42,382 nucleotides of DNA from an uncultured Clostridia bacterium. Lineage in GTDB: Bacteria > Bacillota > Clostridia > Lachnospirales > Lachnospiraceae. Shown here in pieces: positions 16,821-24,174 of this stretch. Position 1 is the first letter of the stretch; each line of letters starts with the position of its first letter. The notes beneath the pieces were generated by a model. It saw only the letters and a list, made by a program, of their open reading frames with translations, had not been told where the DNA came from and ran no database searches. A program made the translations under genes and the position numbers. Location of the stretch: NCBI GenBank assembly GCA_937895705.1, contig CALBKM010000006.1, positions 1 through 42,382 of the forward strand. Direction: 5' to 3'.

Positions 16821-17660
16821 ATGCAATTATTTGAAGTTTCCGATACATTAAATCAACCTTATGAGGTCTTTTTGTCCGACACCAGGGAATTTCCCCTGCA
16901 CTGGCACTACTACAGCGAGATTCTGTACATAAAATCCGGCTCCATCCGCATTACCTGTAACGAAAAAAGTCGTGTATTGCGGGAAGGCGATTTGTGCTAC
17001 TTTTACCCGCTCCAGCTTCACGAAATCTCTCCCACGGAAGATAACACCGTAGAATATACCATTGTAAAATTCGACTTCCATACCCTGACTCTGCCGCCTG
17101 CCCATCAGGCCAAATTGTACGACTACTTTGTCCATCGGACACAGACCGATGATTTCTGCATGATTCTCCCAAAGGAAACATTGTCACCGGAGCCCATGAC
17201 CACCTATATGCAACACATTTTGAATACCTATCGGAACAGGGACGACTTTTACTCTCTGCAGATGCAGGCGGATTTGTACAGCATCCTCATTGAAATCGCA
17301 AAGAAATCAAACAAAGAAGTCGGTTCTGCCACGAGACGCCGTAACGATACCGACTTTACCTTTCACCATATTTTGGAGTACATCGACACCCATTCCGGAG
17401 AGCCTCTGGAAATCCAGAATCTTGCCGCCATGTGCCACATGAGCTACTCTCACTTTGCCAAACTGTTCCGTGAACATTACGGCCGTTCTTGCAAAGAGTA
17501 TCTGACTTACATTCGTCTGGTAAAGGCCCAGGACCTTTTACTGCACACGGACTACGACATCAACTACATTGCACTGGAAACCGGGTTCTTTGACTGCAGT
17601 CACTTTATCCGCACCTATAAAAAATGGAAAGGGATTACTCCGAAACAGGAACGGATGTAG
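16821..17660 (+). CDS. AraC family transcriptional regulator (sugar-type, cupin sensor)
   Basis: A 279-residue protein. The N-terminal cupin-like sensor (about residues 1-150) includes FPLHWHYYSEILYIKSG and REGDLCYFYPLQLHEI. The C-terminal double helix-turn-helix (about 185-279) has IQNLAAMCHMSYSHFAKLF and INYIALETGFFDCSHFIRTYKKWKGITPKQ, the AraC signature. The start at 16821 follows AAAGGGG; an upstream in-frame ATG at 16755 would lie in the promoter itself. Divergent placement next to the GH94 phosphorylase suggests it activates that gene when the sugar or a derivative is present. It is transcribed alone, with a large terminator after it. Confidence 0.92.
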   Translation: MQLFEVSDTLNQPYEVFLSDTREFPLHWHYYSEILYIKSGSIRITCNEKSRVLREGDLCYFYPLQLHEISPTEDNTVEYTIVKFDFHTLTLPPAHQAKLYDYFVHRTQTDDFCMILPKETLSPEPMTTYMQHILNTYRNRDDFYSLQMQADLYSILIEIAKKSNKEVGSATRRRNDTDFTFHHILEYIDTHSGEPLEIQNLAAMCHMSYSHFAKLFREHYGRSCKEYLTYIRLVKAQDLLLHTDYDINYIALETGFFDCSHFIRTYKKWKGITPKQERM

Positions 17661-17706
17661 ACTTCCCATTCTTCCGTGGGGTAGACGGCTTCCCCAAAAT
17701 GCCACA

Positions 17707-17776
17707 AAAGAACTTTACACGTTTTGCTGAGCGCAACGCTCCGTCGGGAAATGCAAAACTTAGTAAAGTTCTTTTT
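17707..17776. terminator. Long bidirectional terminator between araC and the DUF1294 gene
   Basis: Three nested inverted repeats are present: AAAGAACTTTAC (17707-17718) with GTAAAGTTCTTT (17763-17774), GTTTTGC (17721-17727) with GCAAAAC (17753-17759), and an apical GAGCG/CGCTC hairpin. TTTTT follows on the plus strand and CTTTTG on the minus strand, so it can stop the convergent transcripts from both sides. Confidence 0.8.
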
Positions 17777-17848
17777 CGTCGTTTTGCGAGTTTTCCTTCT
17801 CCTCGGAAGAATTCACCACGCCCGAGCCGTCACATAACATTATATTAC

Positions 17849-18118
17849 TTAGAGAACAAAGAAATATAGACATACTGCTGCCGCAACCTCAAGTACCAGG
17901 ATCACCGGTACGGTTATGTAGAACTTCGGCTTCTTTGTTTTGTGGCGGATGACATACATGCCCGCCAAAGCACCGAATACGCCGAATACCGCAGCGCCGA
18001 TTAAGGTTGCCTCCGGAATTCTCCACTTCTTATGGGTTGCCTTGTACTTATCGATGCCGTACATGACAAATACAATTATGTTTACGATCAAATATCCCAA
18101 CAATACCCATTTCCACAT
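17849..18118 (-). CDS. DUF1294 family small membrane protein
   Basis: An 89-residue protein with three hydrophobic helices: WVLLGYLIVNIIVFVMYGIDK, a middle AAVFGVFGALAGMYVIRHK segment and a C-terminal IPVILVLEVAAAVCLYF-like helix. The motifs YGIDKYKATHKKWRIPE and GMYxxRHKTKKPKF are the DUF1294 signature. The function of the family is unknown; some members are fused to cold-shock domains. The start at 18118 was chosen because AAAGGAGG lies nine bases upstream; longer in-frame starts exist to 18202 but would overlap the promoter. It forms a single-gene unit. Confidence 0.85.
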   Translation of the reverse strand: MWKWVLLGYLIVNIIVFVMYGIDKYKATHKKWRIPEATLIGAAVFGVFGALAGMYVIRHKTKKPKFYITVPVILVLEVAAAVCLYFFVL

Positions 18119-18193
18119 AAACAGCTTCCTCCTTTGTTCCATCAAAATCTTAGCATACGTTATTTCCGCACGTTTTCTTCTGTTCCGTTGCTC

Positions 18194-18222
18194 ATTATAC
18201 AACTTTTCCCATACTTTTTCAA
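18194..18222 (-). promoter_or_regulatory. Predicted sigma-A promoter of the DUF1294 gene
   Basis: The minus strand reads TTGAAA (18222-18217), 17 bases, TATAAT (18199-18194). This is close to the full consensus and about 75 bases before the chosen start. Confidence 0.75.
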
Positions 18223-18246
18223 CCGGACTGCTCCGACGTTTTCAAA

Positions 18247-18275
18247 TTGCTTTTTTCGTTATATTATGATATAAT
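18247..18275 (+). promoter_or_regulatory. Predicted strong promoter of the orphan 163-residue gene
   Basis: TTGCTT (18247-18252), 17 bases, TATAAT (18270-18275), with an extended TG element (TGATATAAT). It lies back to back with the DUF1294 promoter. Confidence 0.75.
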
Positions 18276-18348
18276 ATAACTGATTTAAATATCGGTATAC
18301 GACAATTTATCTGCCGATGCAACGAATTTTACCAAAAGGAGGATTGCC

Positions 18349-18840
18349 ATGCTGTCACCCATCGGAAACAGTTACGGATATTACACATCCAGTCCTTATG
18401 CCACCGGGCATACCGCGGCTGCGGCTCGTACTGCCCTTGTAAACAGCAATCATGACGCCTCCTTGGAAGTACAGGCCGTCACCGACGTGCCTGAGGTCTT
18501 TTCCAACGAAGAAACCGAACGTGTGGAGCGTACTCCTTCCCAACAGGCGCAGGACCGTCTGGATGCTTACGAGCTGATGACTTCCTTAAATCCACGGAAT
18601 TCCGAGCACTTAAACGCTCCACTGGAGTTTATGACACGGAAACCTTTCGAGCCGGCAGCCTCCTACGCCTCCAAACCGAAGCGTTCGATTGATGTTACGG
18701 TTCGGGATACGGTGATTGACAACCGGAAACGACTAAACTTCTTTCACAGTGTAAATAGTCAACAAAACGGTTATGAGACGCACTTAAATGCATATAACGC
18801 TTATACGAACAACAACAAAGGCTTCTACGCCATGGCGTAG
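18349..18840 (+). CDS. Orphan 163-residue protein, unknown function
   Basis: The gene is not recognised. It has good expression signals: a near-consensus promoter and AAAGGAGG six bases before the ATG. The protein has no signal peptide or membrane helix and looks mostly unstructured, rich in Ser, Asn, Ala, Tyr and Thr. It opens MLSPIGNSYGYYTSSPYATGH, has an acidic middle (EVFSNEETERVERTPSQQ) and a basic, possibly folded patch (KPKRSIDVTVRDTVIDNRKRLNFFHSV), and ends in Asn/Tyr-rich sequence. The last codons and the stop lie inside a perfect 38-bp palindrome that is probably also the terminator. It could be a small secreted-independent structural or regulatory protein. No function can be assigned. 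Confidence 0.75.
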   Translation: MLSPIGNSYGYYTSSPYATGHTAAAARTALVNSNHDASLEVQAVTDVPEVFSNEETERVERTPSQQAQDRLDAYELMTSLNPRNSEHLNAPLEFMTRKPFEPAASYASKPKRSIDVTVRDTVIDNRKRLNFFHSVNSQQNGYETHLNAYNAYTNNNKGFYAMA

Positions 18841-18865
18841 AAGCCTTTGTTATTACATGTTTTTT
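18814..18865 (+). terminator. Perfect 38-bp palindrome spanning the stop codon, probable terminator
   Basis: Positions 18814-18832 are the exact reverse complement of 18833-18851. The stop codon (18838-18840) is in the right arm, and the left arm codes the last residues. TTTTTT follows at 18860-18865, eight bases beyond the palindrome. As RNA it would form a stem of about 17 bp. The distance to the T run makes it a less classic terminator. Confidence 0.75.
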
Positions 18866-18883
18866 GTTTAATAGGTGATGTCT

Positions 18884-18973
18884 ATGAAGAATCGTTTTGA
18901 TTTTAAGGACTTAATGTCCTTCGGAATGTTCCTTCCGGCATTGCTGACGTTCATATTTTTGATTTGTCGGTAG
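18884..18973 (+). CDS. 29-residue hydrophobic peptide resembling holin-like/type I toxins
   Basis: An ATG with AGGTGATG nine or so bases upstream opens a 29-codon frame beginning MKNRFDFKDLMSFGMFLPAL and ending LLTFIFLICR with TAG. One charged N terminus is followed by a single membrane helix. The pattern LMxFGMFxxxLLTFI matches the putative holin-like toxin family (the group containing TxpA/BsrG-like type I toxins), in which short membrane peptides are kept silent by an antisense RNA. The frame contains two small hairpins (18905-18921, 18922-18937), a common trait of such mRNAs. No clear own promoter or antisense promoter was found, so function as a toxin is inference. It is too short for usual gene callers. 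Confidence 0.55.
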   Translation: MKNRFDFKDLMSFGMFLPALLTFIFLICR

Positions 18974-19006
18974 TACAGTAACAAAAAAACTGTCCTGTCG
19001 TCCCCC

Positions 19007-19474
19007 TTATTTGCTACTCAGCATAACGTCAATCACAAGCACCACTGCCAATGCTACAATTTCATCCTCCGGGCTTTCGATATCCAGCTCATAGCTGTCG
19101 CCGATGGTAAACAGCTGCTTGCTGATTCTTACCACCGTGCGGTCGTTTTTCGTAATCCGGTAGTTATGTGTCCAGAATTCTCCTTCCACCTTCCAACCAG
19201 GTCCCACAATACGGTACTTCGGTCTGGCGAAAGTGAATTCCTTTTCAATCAGTGCCACCTCCTGCCCACCCACCGACACAAAAAACTTCGGCGGAAAGCT
19301 GGGTGTCTTGTGGTGGATAAAGGCCACTTCTCTCCCTGCATTGTCGTACACATGAAGCCTTTTTCCTACAAGGGTAAAGTCTCCCTCTACATAATACCGT
19401 TCCTCGCCGTGTAACCCATACACATGGAACTTATCCTTAAAAGAAAACATCTTTTGCTTAATGTACAATTTCAT
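19007..19474 (-). CDS. LURP-one-related (YxjI-like) protein
   Basis: A 155-residue protein made of successive beta-strands with the family layout: MKLYIKQKMFSFKDKFHVY, then YYVEGDFTLVGKRLHVYDNAGREVAFIHHK, FPPKFFVSVGGQEVALIEKEFTFARPKYRI and VEGEFWTHNYRITKNDRTVVRISKQLFTIGDSYELDI (positions about 19058-19394). The fold is related to Tubby C-terminal domains and phospholipid scramblases. The bacterial role is unknown. It starts 20 bases after the AlkD-like gene and is probably cotranscribed with it. Confidence 0.85.
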   Translation of the reverse strand: MKLYIKQKMFSFKDKFHVYGLHGEERYYVEGDFTLVGKRLHVYDNAGREVAFIHHKTPSFPPKFFVSVGGQEVALIEKEFTFARPKYRIVGPGWKVEGEFWTHNYRITKNDRTVVRISKQLFTIGDSYELDIESPEDEIVALAVVLVIDVMLSSK

Positions 19475-19494
19475 TCTAACATCCCCCTAATAAT

Positions 19495-20184
19495 TTACTT
19501 TCTCTTCCGCGCCTTCCAGTACTCCTTATCCTCCGGTGACACCCGGTAAGACTCGCACATTTTCTGAATGGCCTTGTTATAGGTCCAGTCCGCCAGTTTG
19601 TTATCCGAAAGATAGGCCGCCGTATCCTTCGGAAACTTGGCATACGCCGTGGCTACACACCAGGCCACACCCATCTTCGTATAATAACCGTCGTACTGCA
19701 GCGTATCCATAACCGCCAGTACTTTGTCGATATATTCCGGCACAAGAAAATGGCTCATAAGTAACACCGCCACCACACGTTGGGAAAACTCCTCATTCTT
19801 CTTTGCATACCCCATGAGCCAGTCAAAGACCCGTTCCGGGTACTTCCGAGCTATAGTAAAGTTCTGGCAAAAACTGTCGTTGACCGACCAGTCCCCAATG
19901 GTCGGGACAAACCGGTCGGCGTAGGAAAGTATGGTTTCGATGTCGTCCTTTGCATAGCCCAGCACATAGGCCTTTAGTGTCTCATACTCAAAATAAGTAT
20001 CCGGACATTCCTCTAAAAATCCCTTATAATCCGTTTTTGCGATTTCCTTTGCAATCTTTCGAAGCTCCGGAAGTCTCACACCAAGCATCGGCTTACAGTT
20101 CGGGTTCAGTCCGCTGCTGAAATTTGCCAGTTTTTCCTCCGCCAAAGCCCGCAAACGCGGTTCCAGTTCCGTTTTCCAGTCCAT
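19495..20184 (-). CDS. AlkD-like DNA alkylation repair protein
   Basis: A 229-residue all-helical protein of HEAT-like repeats. The motifs GVRLPELRKIAKEIAK, YFEYETLKAYVLGYAK and TIGDWSVNDSFCQNF are characteristic of the DNA alkylation repair family (PF08713 type); TKMGVAWCVATAYAKFP and WTYNKAIQKMCESYRVSPEDK follow. Authentic AlkD excises 3- and 7-alkylated purines without base flipping. The DWSVND segment supplies the conserved Asp and Trp residues near the lesion, which favours enzymatic function over a structural homologue. The start at 20184 was chosen because an AAGGA-type site precedes it and the longer frame lacks one. Confidence 0.87.
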   Translation of the reverse strand: MDWKTELEPRLRALAEEKLANFSSGLNPNCKPMLGVRLPELRKIAKEIAKTDYKGFLEECPDTYFEYETLKAYVLGYAKDDIETILSYADRFVPTIGDWSVNDSFCQNFTIARKYPERVFDWLMGYAKKNEEFSQRVVAVLLMSHFLVPEYIDKVLAVMDTLQYDGYYTKMGVAWCVATAYAKFPKDTAAYLSDNKLADWTYNKAIQKMCESYRVSPEDKEYWKARKRK

Positions 20185-20247
20185 TCCGATTTTCCTTCTT
20201 TCTCCCTCGCATTTTGTCACATAAGCGCTTTTTGTAACCCCACAAAG

Positions 20248-21642
20248 TTACGTTACAATCTTATTAATCCAGATTCCGCTCTTTATCATAATGGCACCGA
20301 TGATGCATTTGCCGATTTCGATGAACTGACAGCAGAAGAACAACGGCACAATCGGCAGGGTCGTAAATCGGCTCAGGCAGTACGCCAACGGCACCACAAG
20401 AAGCCACACATAACAACTGTCAAATAAAATCGTAATAAAGGTCTTTCCGCCGGAACGCAGGGTAAAATATGCCGCATTTGCGTAAGCTCCGATCGGCATA
20501 CAGCAGGCCGCAATCCGCATAAAGCTGGTGGCCATGGCATGACTGTTCGCTCCTACCTCCTTGTAAATCAGCGGAAAAACCGGTGCCAGAACAAACAATA
20601 CTGTCGCAAACGCCAGACAACTCACAATGGAAAACGCAATCAGCTTCCGGTCCGCATCCACCGCCTCTTCCGTCTTTCCGGCGCCTAACATCTGACCGAT
20701 AATAATACCGATGGCACTACCCATGGCTATAAAGGACACATTAAACACATTGGATATGGTAGAGGAAATATTCACCGCCGATACCACGTCAAACCCGCGG
20801 ACGGAGTAACACTGGTTCAGTACCGCCATACCGCCGGCCCATAAAGTCTCGTTCAACAAAAGCGGAATTCCCTTCTGTAAAATACCCTTTACTAAAGTTC
20901 CCGGAACCTTAAGACTCTTATAGGCTCCCACAATGAAGGCATGCTTCAACTTGTTCCGGTGAGTCGCAATCATAACAATTGCAGCTTCCACAAAACGAGA
21001 AATCACCGTTGCGATTGCCGCTCCGGCAGCTCCCATGGCTGGGAATCCCAACAGTCCGAAAATCAACACGGCATTCAGAACCAAATTCACCAACACAGCC
21101 GCAATACCGGCTACCATCGGTAAAATCGTTTCTCCGGTTTCACGCAGGGTAGACGCATAACACTGACAAACGTAGAACGGAATAAAGCCCACCAGCATAA
21201 TCAGCAAATACTGCTTTGCATAACCGAAGCAGGCCTCAATCTGCGTAATATCACCCTCGCCCTGCAAGTACTGACGAATCAGCACATCTCCGAACCCGAG
21301 AAAAATCAGGATTCCCAAGGCCGTCAACAAGCCGCAGCTGAGAAGCTTAAAACGAAACGTATCCCGAACGCCCTTCGTATCGCCGCTTCCGTAAAACTGG
21401 GCACCGAAAATTCCGGCACCGGATACCGCGCCGAAAATCATCAGGTTAAACACAAAAATCAGCTGATTTACGATGGAAACGCCGCTCATCTGCTCGGCGC
21501 TTACATTTCCCACCATAATATTATCCAGCATACTGACAAAATTTGAGATGCCGTTCTGAATCATAATCGGCACCGCAATCCCCAGAGTCATACGGTAAAA
21601 GGCTTTGTCCCCCACATACCGTTTCTTTAATTTCTGTAACAT
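20248..21642 (-). CDS. MATE family efflux transporter
   Basis: A 464-residue protein with about twelve membrane helices in two homologous halves, opening with a basic stretch then MTLGIAVPIMIQNGISNFVSMLDNIMVG, the MATE N-terminal signature. The second half repeats it (LLLNETLWAGGMAVLNQCYSVRG). It likely exports cationic compounds or metabolites by sodium or proton exchange; the substrate cannot be read. The AAAAGGAG site precedes the ATG. It is followed by the AlkD-like gene after 63 bases. It is similar to the uncharacterised MATE proteins common in gut Clostridia. Confidence 0.93.
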   Translation of the reverse strand: MLQKLKKRYVGDKAFYRMTLGIAVPIMIQNGISNFVSMLDNIMVGNVSAEQMSGVSIVNQLIFVFNLMIFGAVSGAGIFGAQFYGSGDTKGVRDTFRFKLLSCGLLTALGILIFLGFGDVLIRQYLQGEGDITQIEACFGYAKQYLLIMLVGFIPFYVCQCYASTLRETGETILPMVAGIAAVLVNLVLNAVLIFGLLGFPAMGAAGAAIATVISRFVEAAIVMIATHRNKLKHAFIVGAYKSLKVPGTLVKGILQKGIPLLLNETLWAGGMAVLNQCYSVRGFDVVSAVNISSTISNVFNVSFIAMGSAIGIIIGQMLGAGKTEEAVDADRKLIAFSIVSCLAFATVLFVLAPVFPLIYKEVGANSHAMATSFMRIAACCMPIGAYANAAYFTLRSGGKTFITILFDSCYVWLLVVPLAYCLSRFTTLPIVPLFFCCQFIEIGKCIIGAIMIKSGIWINKIVT

Positions 21643-21724
21643 CTTCTTACTCCTTTTTGTTTTGCATTACACTACACTTCGCAGCAACGCTTTTTCACAC
21701 TGACGCGCCAAATGCTCCCATGTA

Positions 21725-21760
21725 GCAAAACAGGGCCGCATACATCCTGTCGCAGCCCCG
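21725..21760 (-). terminator. Terminator of the histidine operon
   Basis: On the minus strand GGGCTGC (21758-21752) pairs with GCGGCCC (21739-21733) with one G-U pair and a 12-base loop. TGTTTT follows. It lies 20 bases after the stop of the 44-residue gene. Confidence 0.7.
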
Positions 21761-21779
21761 GTTCTCTTATTCATTTTTC

Positions 21780-21914
21780 TTACTCGTTCTCTTCCGCGGT
21801 TGCCGTATTCTTTCTTTTACGCAACCAAATTCCGAGCAAAATTGCACCAAAGGCTGCTGCACCCAGCACAATAAACTTCAATCCGTAAGTCACCAAAGCA
21901 CCTAAAAACTCCAT
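21780..21914 (-). CDS. 44-residue membrane protein at the end of the his operon
   Basis: A frame of 44 codons from the ATG at 21914: start MEFLGALVTYGLKFIVLGAA, then FGAILLGIWLRKRKN, then an acidic tail ending EENE. It has one long membrane helix and a basic anchor, so it is probably an inner-membrane peptide with its tail in the cytoplasm. AAAGGCGG precedes the start. Very similar short peptides are, to my recollection, frequent in Lachnospiraceae and are sometimes misnamed in databases. The function is unknown. It lies 84 bases after hisIE and just before the terminator, so it is likely part of that transcript. Confidence 0.72.
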   Translation of the reverse strand: MEFLGALVTYGLKFIVLGAAAFGAILLGIWLRKRKNTATAEENE

Positions 21915-21998
21915 ACTACATACCGCCTTTCTGCTGTTTCTCCTCGTAACAACACTTCTCTAATCACTCCGCATTACCGGATCATCCCGCACCGAACA

Positions 21999-23276
21999 CT
22001 ATCTTCTGTGAGCAAGCTCCGTCATTACATCGTCCCAATTCAAATTACATTCTACCATAAGTACGGACAAATGATACAGGAAGTCTGCAATTTCGTACTT
22101 CAACTCCTCTGCCTCCGGATTCTTTGCCGCAATGACGATCTCCGTAGCCTCTTCGCCGCACTTCTTTAAGATTTTGTCGATTCCCTTCTCAAACAAGTAG
22201 TTGGTGTAAGAACCTTCCTTCGGATGATTTTTGCGATCTACAATCGTAGAATAAAGATCTTCCAACACTTCCAGCGGAGACAAAGCCTCCCGGCCACCCT
22301 CCACCAAATCGGTGTAGAAACAACTGGTATGGCCCGTATGACACGCCGGTCCGATCGGATATACCTTTGCTAAAATCGTATCCTTGTCACAGTCAATGGA
22401 AAGCGACTTTACATACTGATAGTTTCCGGAGGTCTCTCCCTTTAACCAGAGTTCCTGACGACTGCGGGAATAATAAGTCATACGACCGTCTTCGATGGTC
22501 TTGTTATAAGACTCTTCGTTCATATATGCAAGCATCAAAACCTCGTTGGTACGATAATCCTGTACCACCACCGGCACCAGTCCGTTGGCATCCTTCTTAA
22601 ATGCGGAAAACGGCATGGAACTCTCCAAATGGTACATATCTATACCGCTTACCGTAAGGTTTTCTTTTACTCTGCGAATATCCTTGTTTTTATAATAGTT
22701 AGTGGCAAGAATCGACACACCCTCCGTACCGAGAATATCCTCTACGGAGTTACGCACCAGACTGTCACGAATCATCACCGGAACGGCAACGGTCTTTAAA
22801 TACGCCGTCAGACACGGTCCCAATGTCACATGCTTAAACATAATGCCGCCGGCACCGAGACCACAGGCCTTTGCCACTCTTGCGGAAAGCGCCGCAACAC
22901 CTTCTTCGCTGTCAGCCTTGGATGCATTCAGTTCCACAAAAATCTTCTCGCTACCGAACCGGTCCACAGACTCCTTAATCACACCCCAGTCCTCCAGACC
23001 GTCCGCCGGAATCACCACCGCAGACGCACCGGTATAAAAAGCTTTCTTCACATCCTCAAACCGAGCCACATGACAGCCTACAAAATAATCCAGTGCCAAA
23101 TCCTCGGTCACACGCTTAATCATATGGAAAAACTCTTCCTTGTAAGCGTCCTCCGCAATATAACTGTAAAGGAACAGACCGTCCGCACCGTTTAAAAAAT
23201 AACGGTTCACGGCTTCTGCCACGTTCTCTTCGAATTCACTCTCCGTATTGATATAAGCAAATAATTTCTTTCGCAT
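21999..23276 (-). CDS. hisIE: Three-domain HisIE: HisA/HisF-like domain + phosphoribosyl-AMP cyclohydrolase + phosphoribosyl-ATP pyrophosphatase
   Basis: A 425-residue protein, about twice a normal HisIE. Residues 226-325 are the HisI cyclohydrolase, with zinc cysteines C296 (DCDKD), C312 and C319 (GPACHTGHTSCF). Residues 334-420 are the HisE pyrophosphatase (KKCGEEATEIVIAAKN, EIADFLYHLSVLM). Residues 1-215 look like a degenerate HisA/HisF barrel: AGASAVVIPADGLEDWGVIKESVDRFGSEKIFVELN aligns with the HisF region NTAAVKNPELI...DRFGSQCIVVAID (positions for the local match about 22930-23025). The Asp residues that catalyse in HisA and HisF appear to be replaced. The start at 23276 was chosen for AAAGGAG. 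It follows hisA directly. Confidence 0.92.
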   Translation of the reverse strand: MRKKLFAYINTESEFEENVAEAVNRYFLNGADGLFLYSYIAEDAYKEEFFHMIKRVTEDLALDYFVGCHVARFEDVKKAFYTGASAVVIPADGLEDWGVIKESVDRFGSEKIFVELNASKADSEEGVAALSARVAKACGLGAGGIMFKHVTLGPCLTAYLKTVAVPVMIRDSLVRNSVEDILGTEGVSILATNYYKNKDIRRVKENLTVSGIDMYHLESSMPFSAFKKDANGLVPVVVQDYRTNEVLMLAYMNEESYNKTIEDGRMTYYSRSRQELWLKGETSGNYQYVKSLSIDCDKDTILAKVYPIGPACHTGHTSCFYTDLVEGGREALSPLEVLEDLYSTIVDRKNHPKEGSYTNYLFEKGIDKILKKCGEEATEIVIAAKNPEAEELKYEIADFLYHLSVLMVECNLNWDDVMTELAHRR

Positions 23277-23360
23277 GCTTTCTCCTTTCGGTTGCCTTGC
23301 CGTAAGCGCCGCTGATGCAGCTCCTTCGGACAGACACATCTCCGTTCTTTTTGAGACAGT

Positions 23361-24080
23361 TTAGCGTTCGAAGCGCTCTACCGCTTCCGCAAGGTTGATT
23401 CTCTTTTCATAAATCGCCTTGCCGATGATGGCTCCAGCACATCCGATCTCATCAAGACGCACCAAATCCTCCATACAGGAAACACCGCCGGAGGCAATAA
23501 TCTCCATGCCGGTCTCACGAATCATCTCTTCCGTGCGCTCGAAATTCGGGCCGGTCAGCATACCGTCTCTTGCAATATCGGTATAAATCACGGTAGTGGC
23601 ACCCAGCTTCTTCATTTCAAGCGCAAACGCTACCGCAGAACGGTCACTGACCGTTTCCCAGCCTTCGATGGCAACCATACCGTCCTTGGCATCAATTCCG
23701 ATGACCACGCGGTCCGCACCGAACTCCTCGATGGCCTCTTTAATAAACTGCGGTTCTTTTACTGCCTTCGTACCTATAATAACACGATTCAGTCCTAAAT
23801 TCAACTTCGTCTTTATATCTTCCATAGTACGAATGCCTCCGCCGATTTCCGTACCGATGGAAACATTCTTTACAATCTCGGAAATCGCTTCCGCATTTGC
23901 GGTATGACCCGCCAAAGCGCCGTCCAAATCCACAATGTGGATAAAGGAAGCACCTGCCGCCTCAAACTCCTTTGCCACGGTATACGGCTTCTCCGCATAC
24001 ACGTTCACGTCGGAAAATACGCCTTGACAAAGTCGTACGCACTGTCCGTTTTTAATATCAATTGCCGGATATAATTTCAT
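23361..24080 (-). CDS. hisA: ProFAR isomerase (HisA)
   Basis: A 239-residue (beta/alpha)8 barrel that converts ProFAR to PRFAR in histidine synthesis. The catalytic Asp8 lies in LYPAIDIKNGQCVRL, and the second Asp in VIGIDAKDG or TDIARDGMLTGPN. Phosphate-binding glycines are in GGGIRTMED and IASGGVSCMEDL. AGGAGAACAGG precedes the ATG. It lies between hisB and hisIE in the his operon and has normal family length. Confidence 0.97.
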   Translation of the reverse strand: MKLYPAIDIKNGQCVRLCQGVFSDVNVYAEKPYTVAKEFEAAGASFIHIVDLDGALAGHTANAEAISEIVKNVSIGTEIGGGIRTMEDIKTKLNLGLNRVIIGTKAVKEPQFIKEAIEEFGADRVVIGIDAKDGMVAIEGWETVSDRSAVAFALEMKKLGATTVIYTDIARDGMLTGPNFERTEEMIRETGMEIIASGGVSCMEDLVRLDEIGCAGAIIGKAIYEKRINLAEAVERFER

Positions 24081-24174
24081 TCCTGTTCTCCTTTTTATCG
24101 GTTGCCTGCAGTTGCGGACAGCCGGTTATCTTTTTTTATTTATTCTATATGGTGCCTTTTATTATTCCTTGCGT

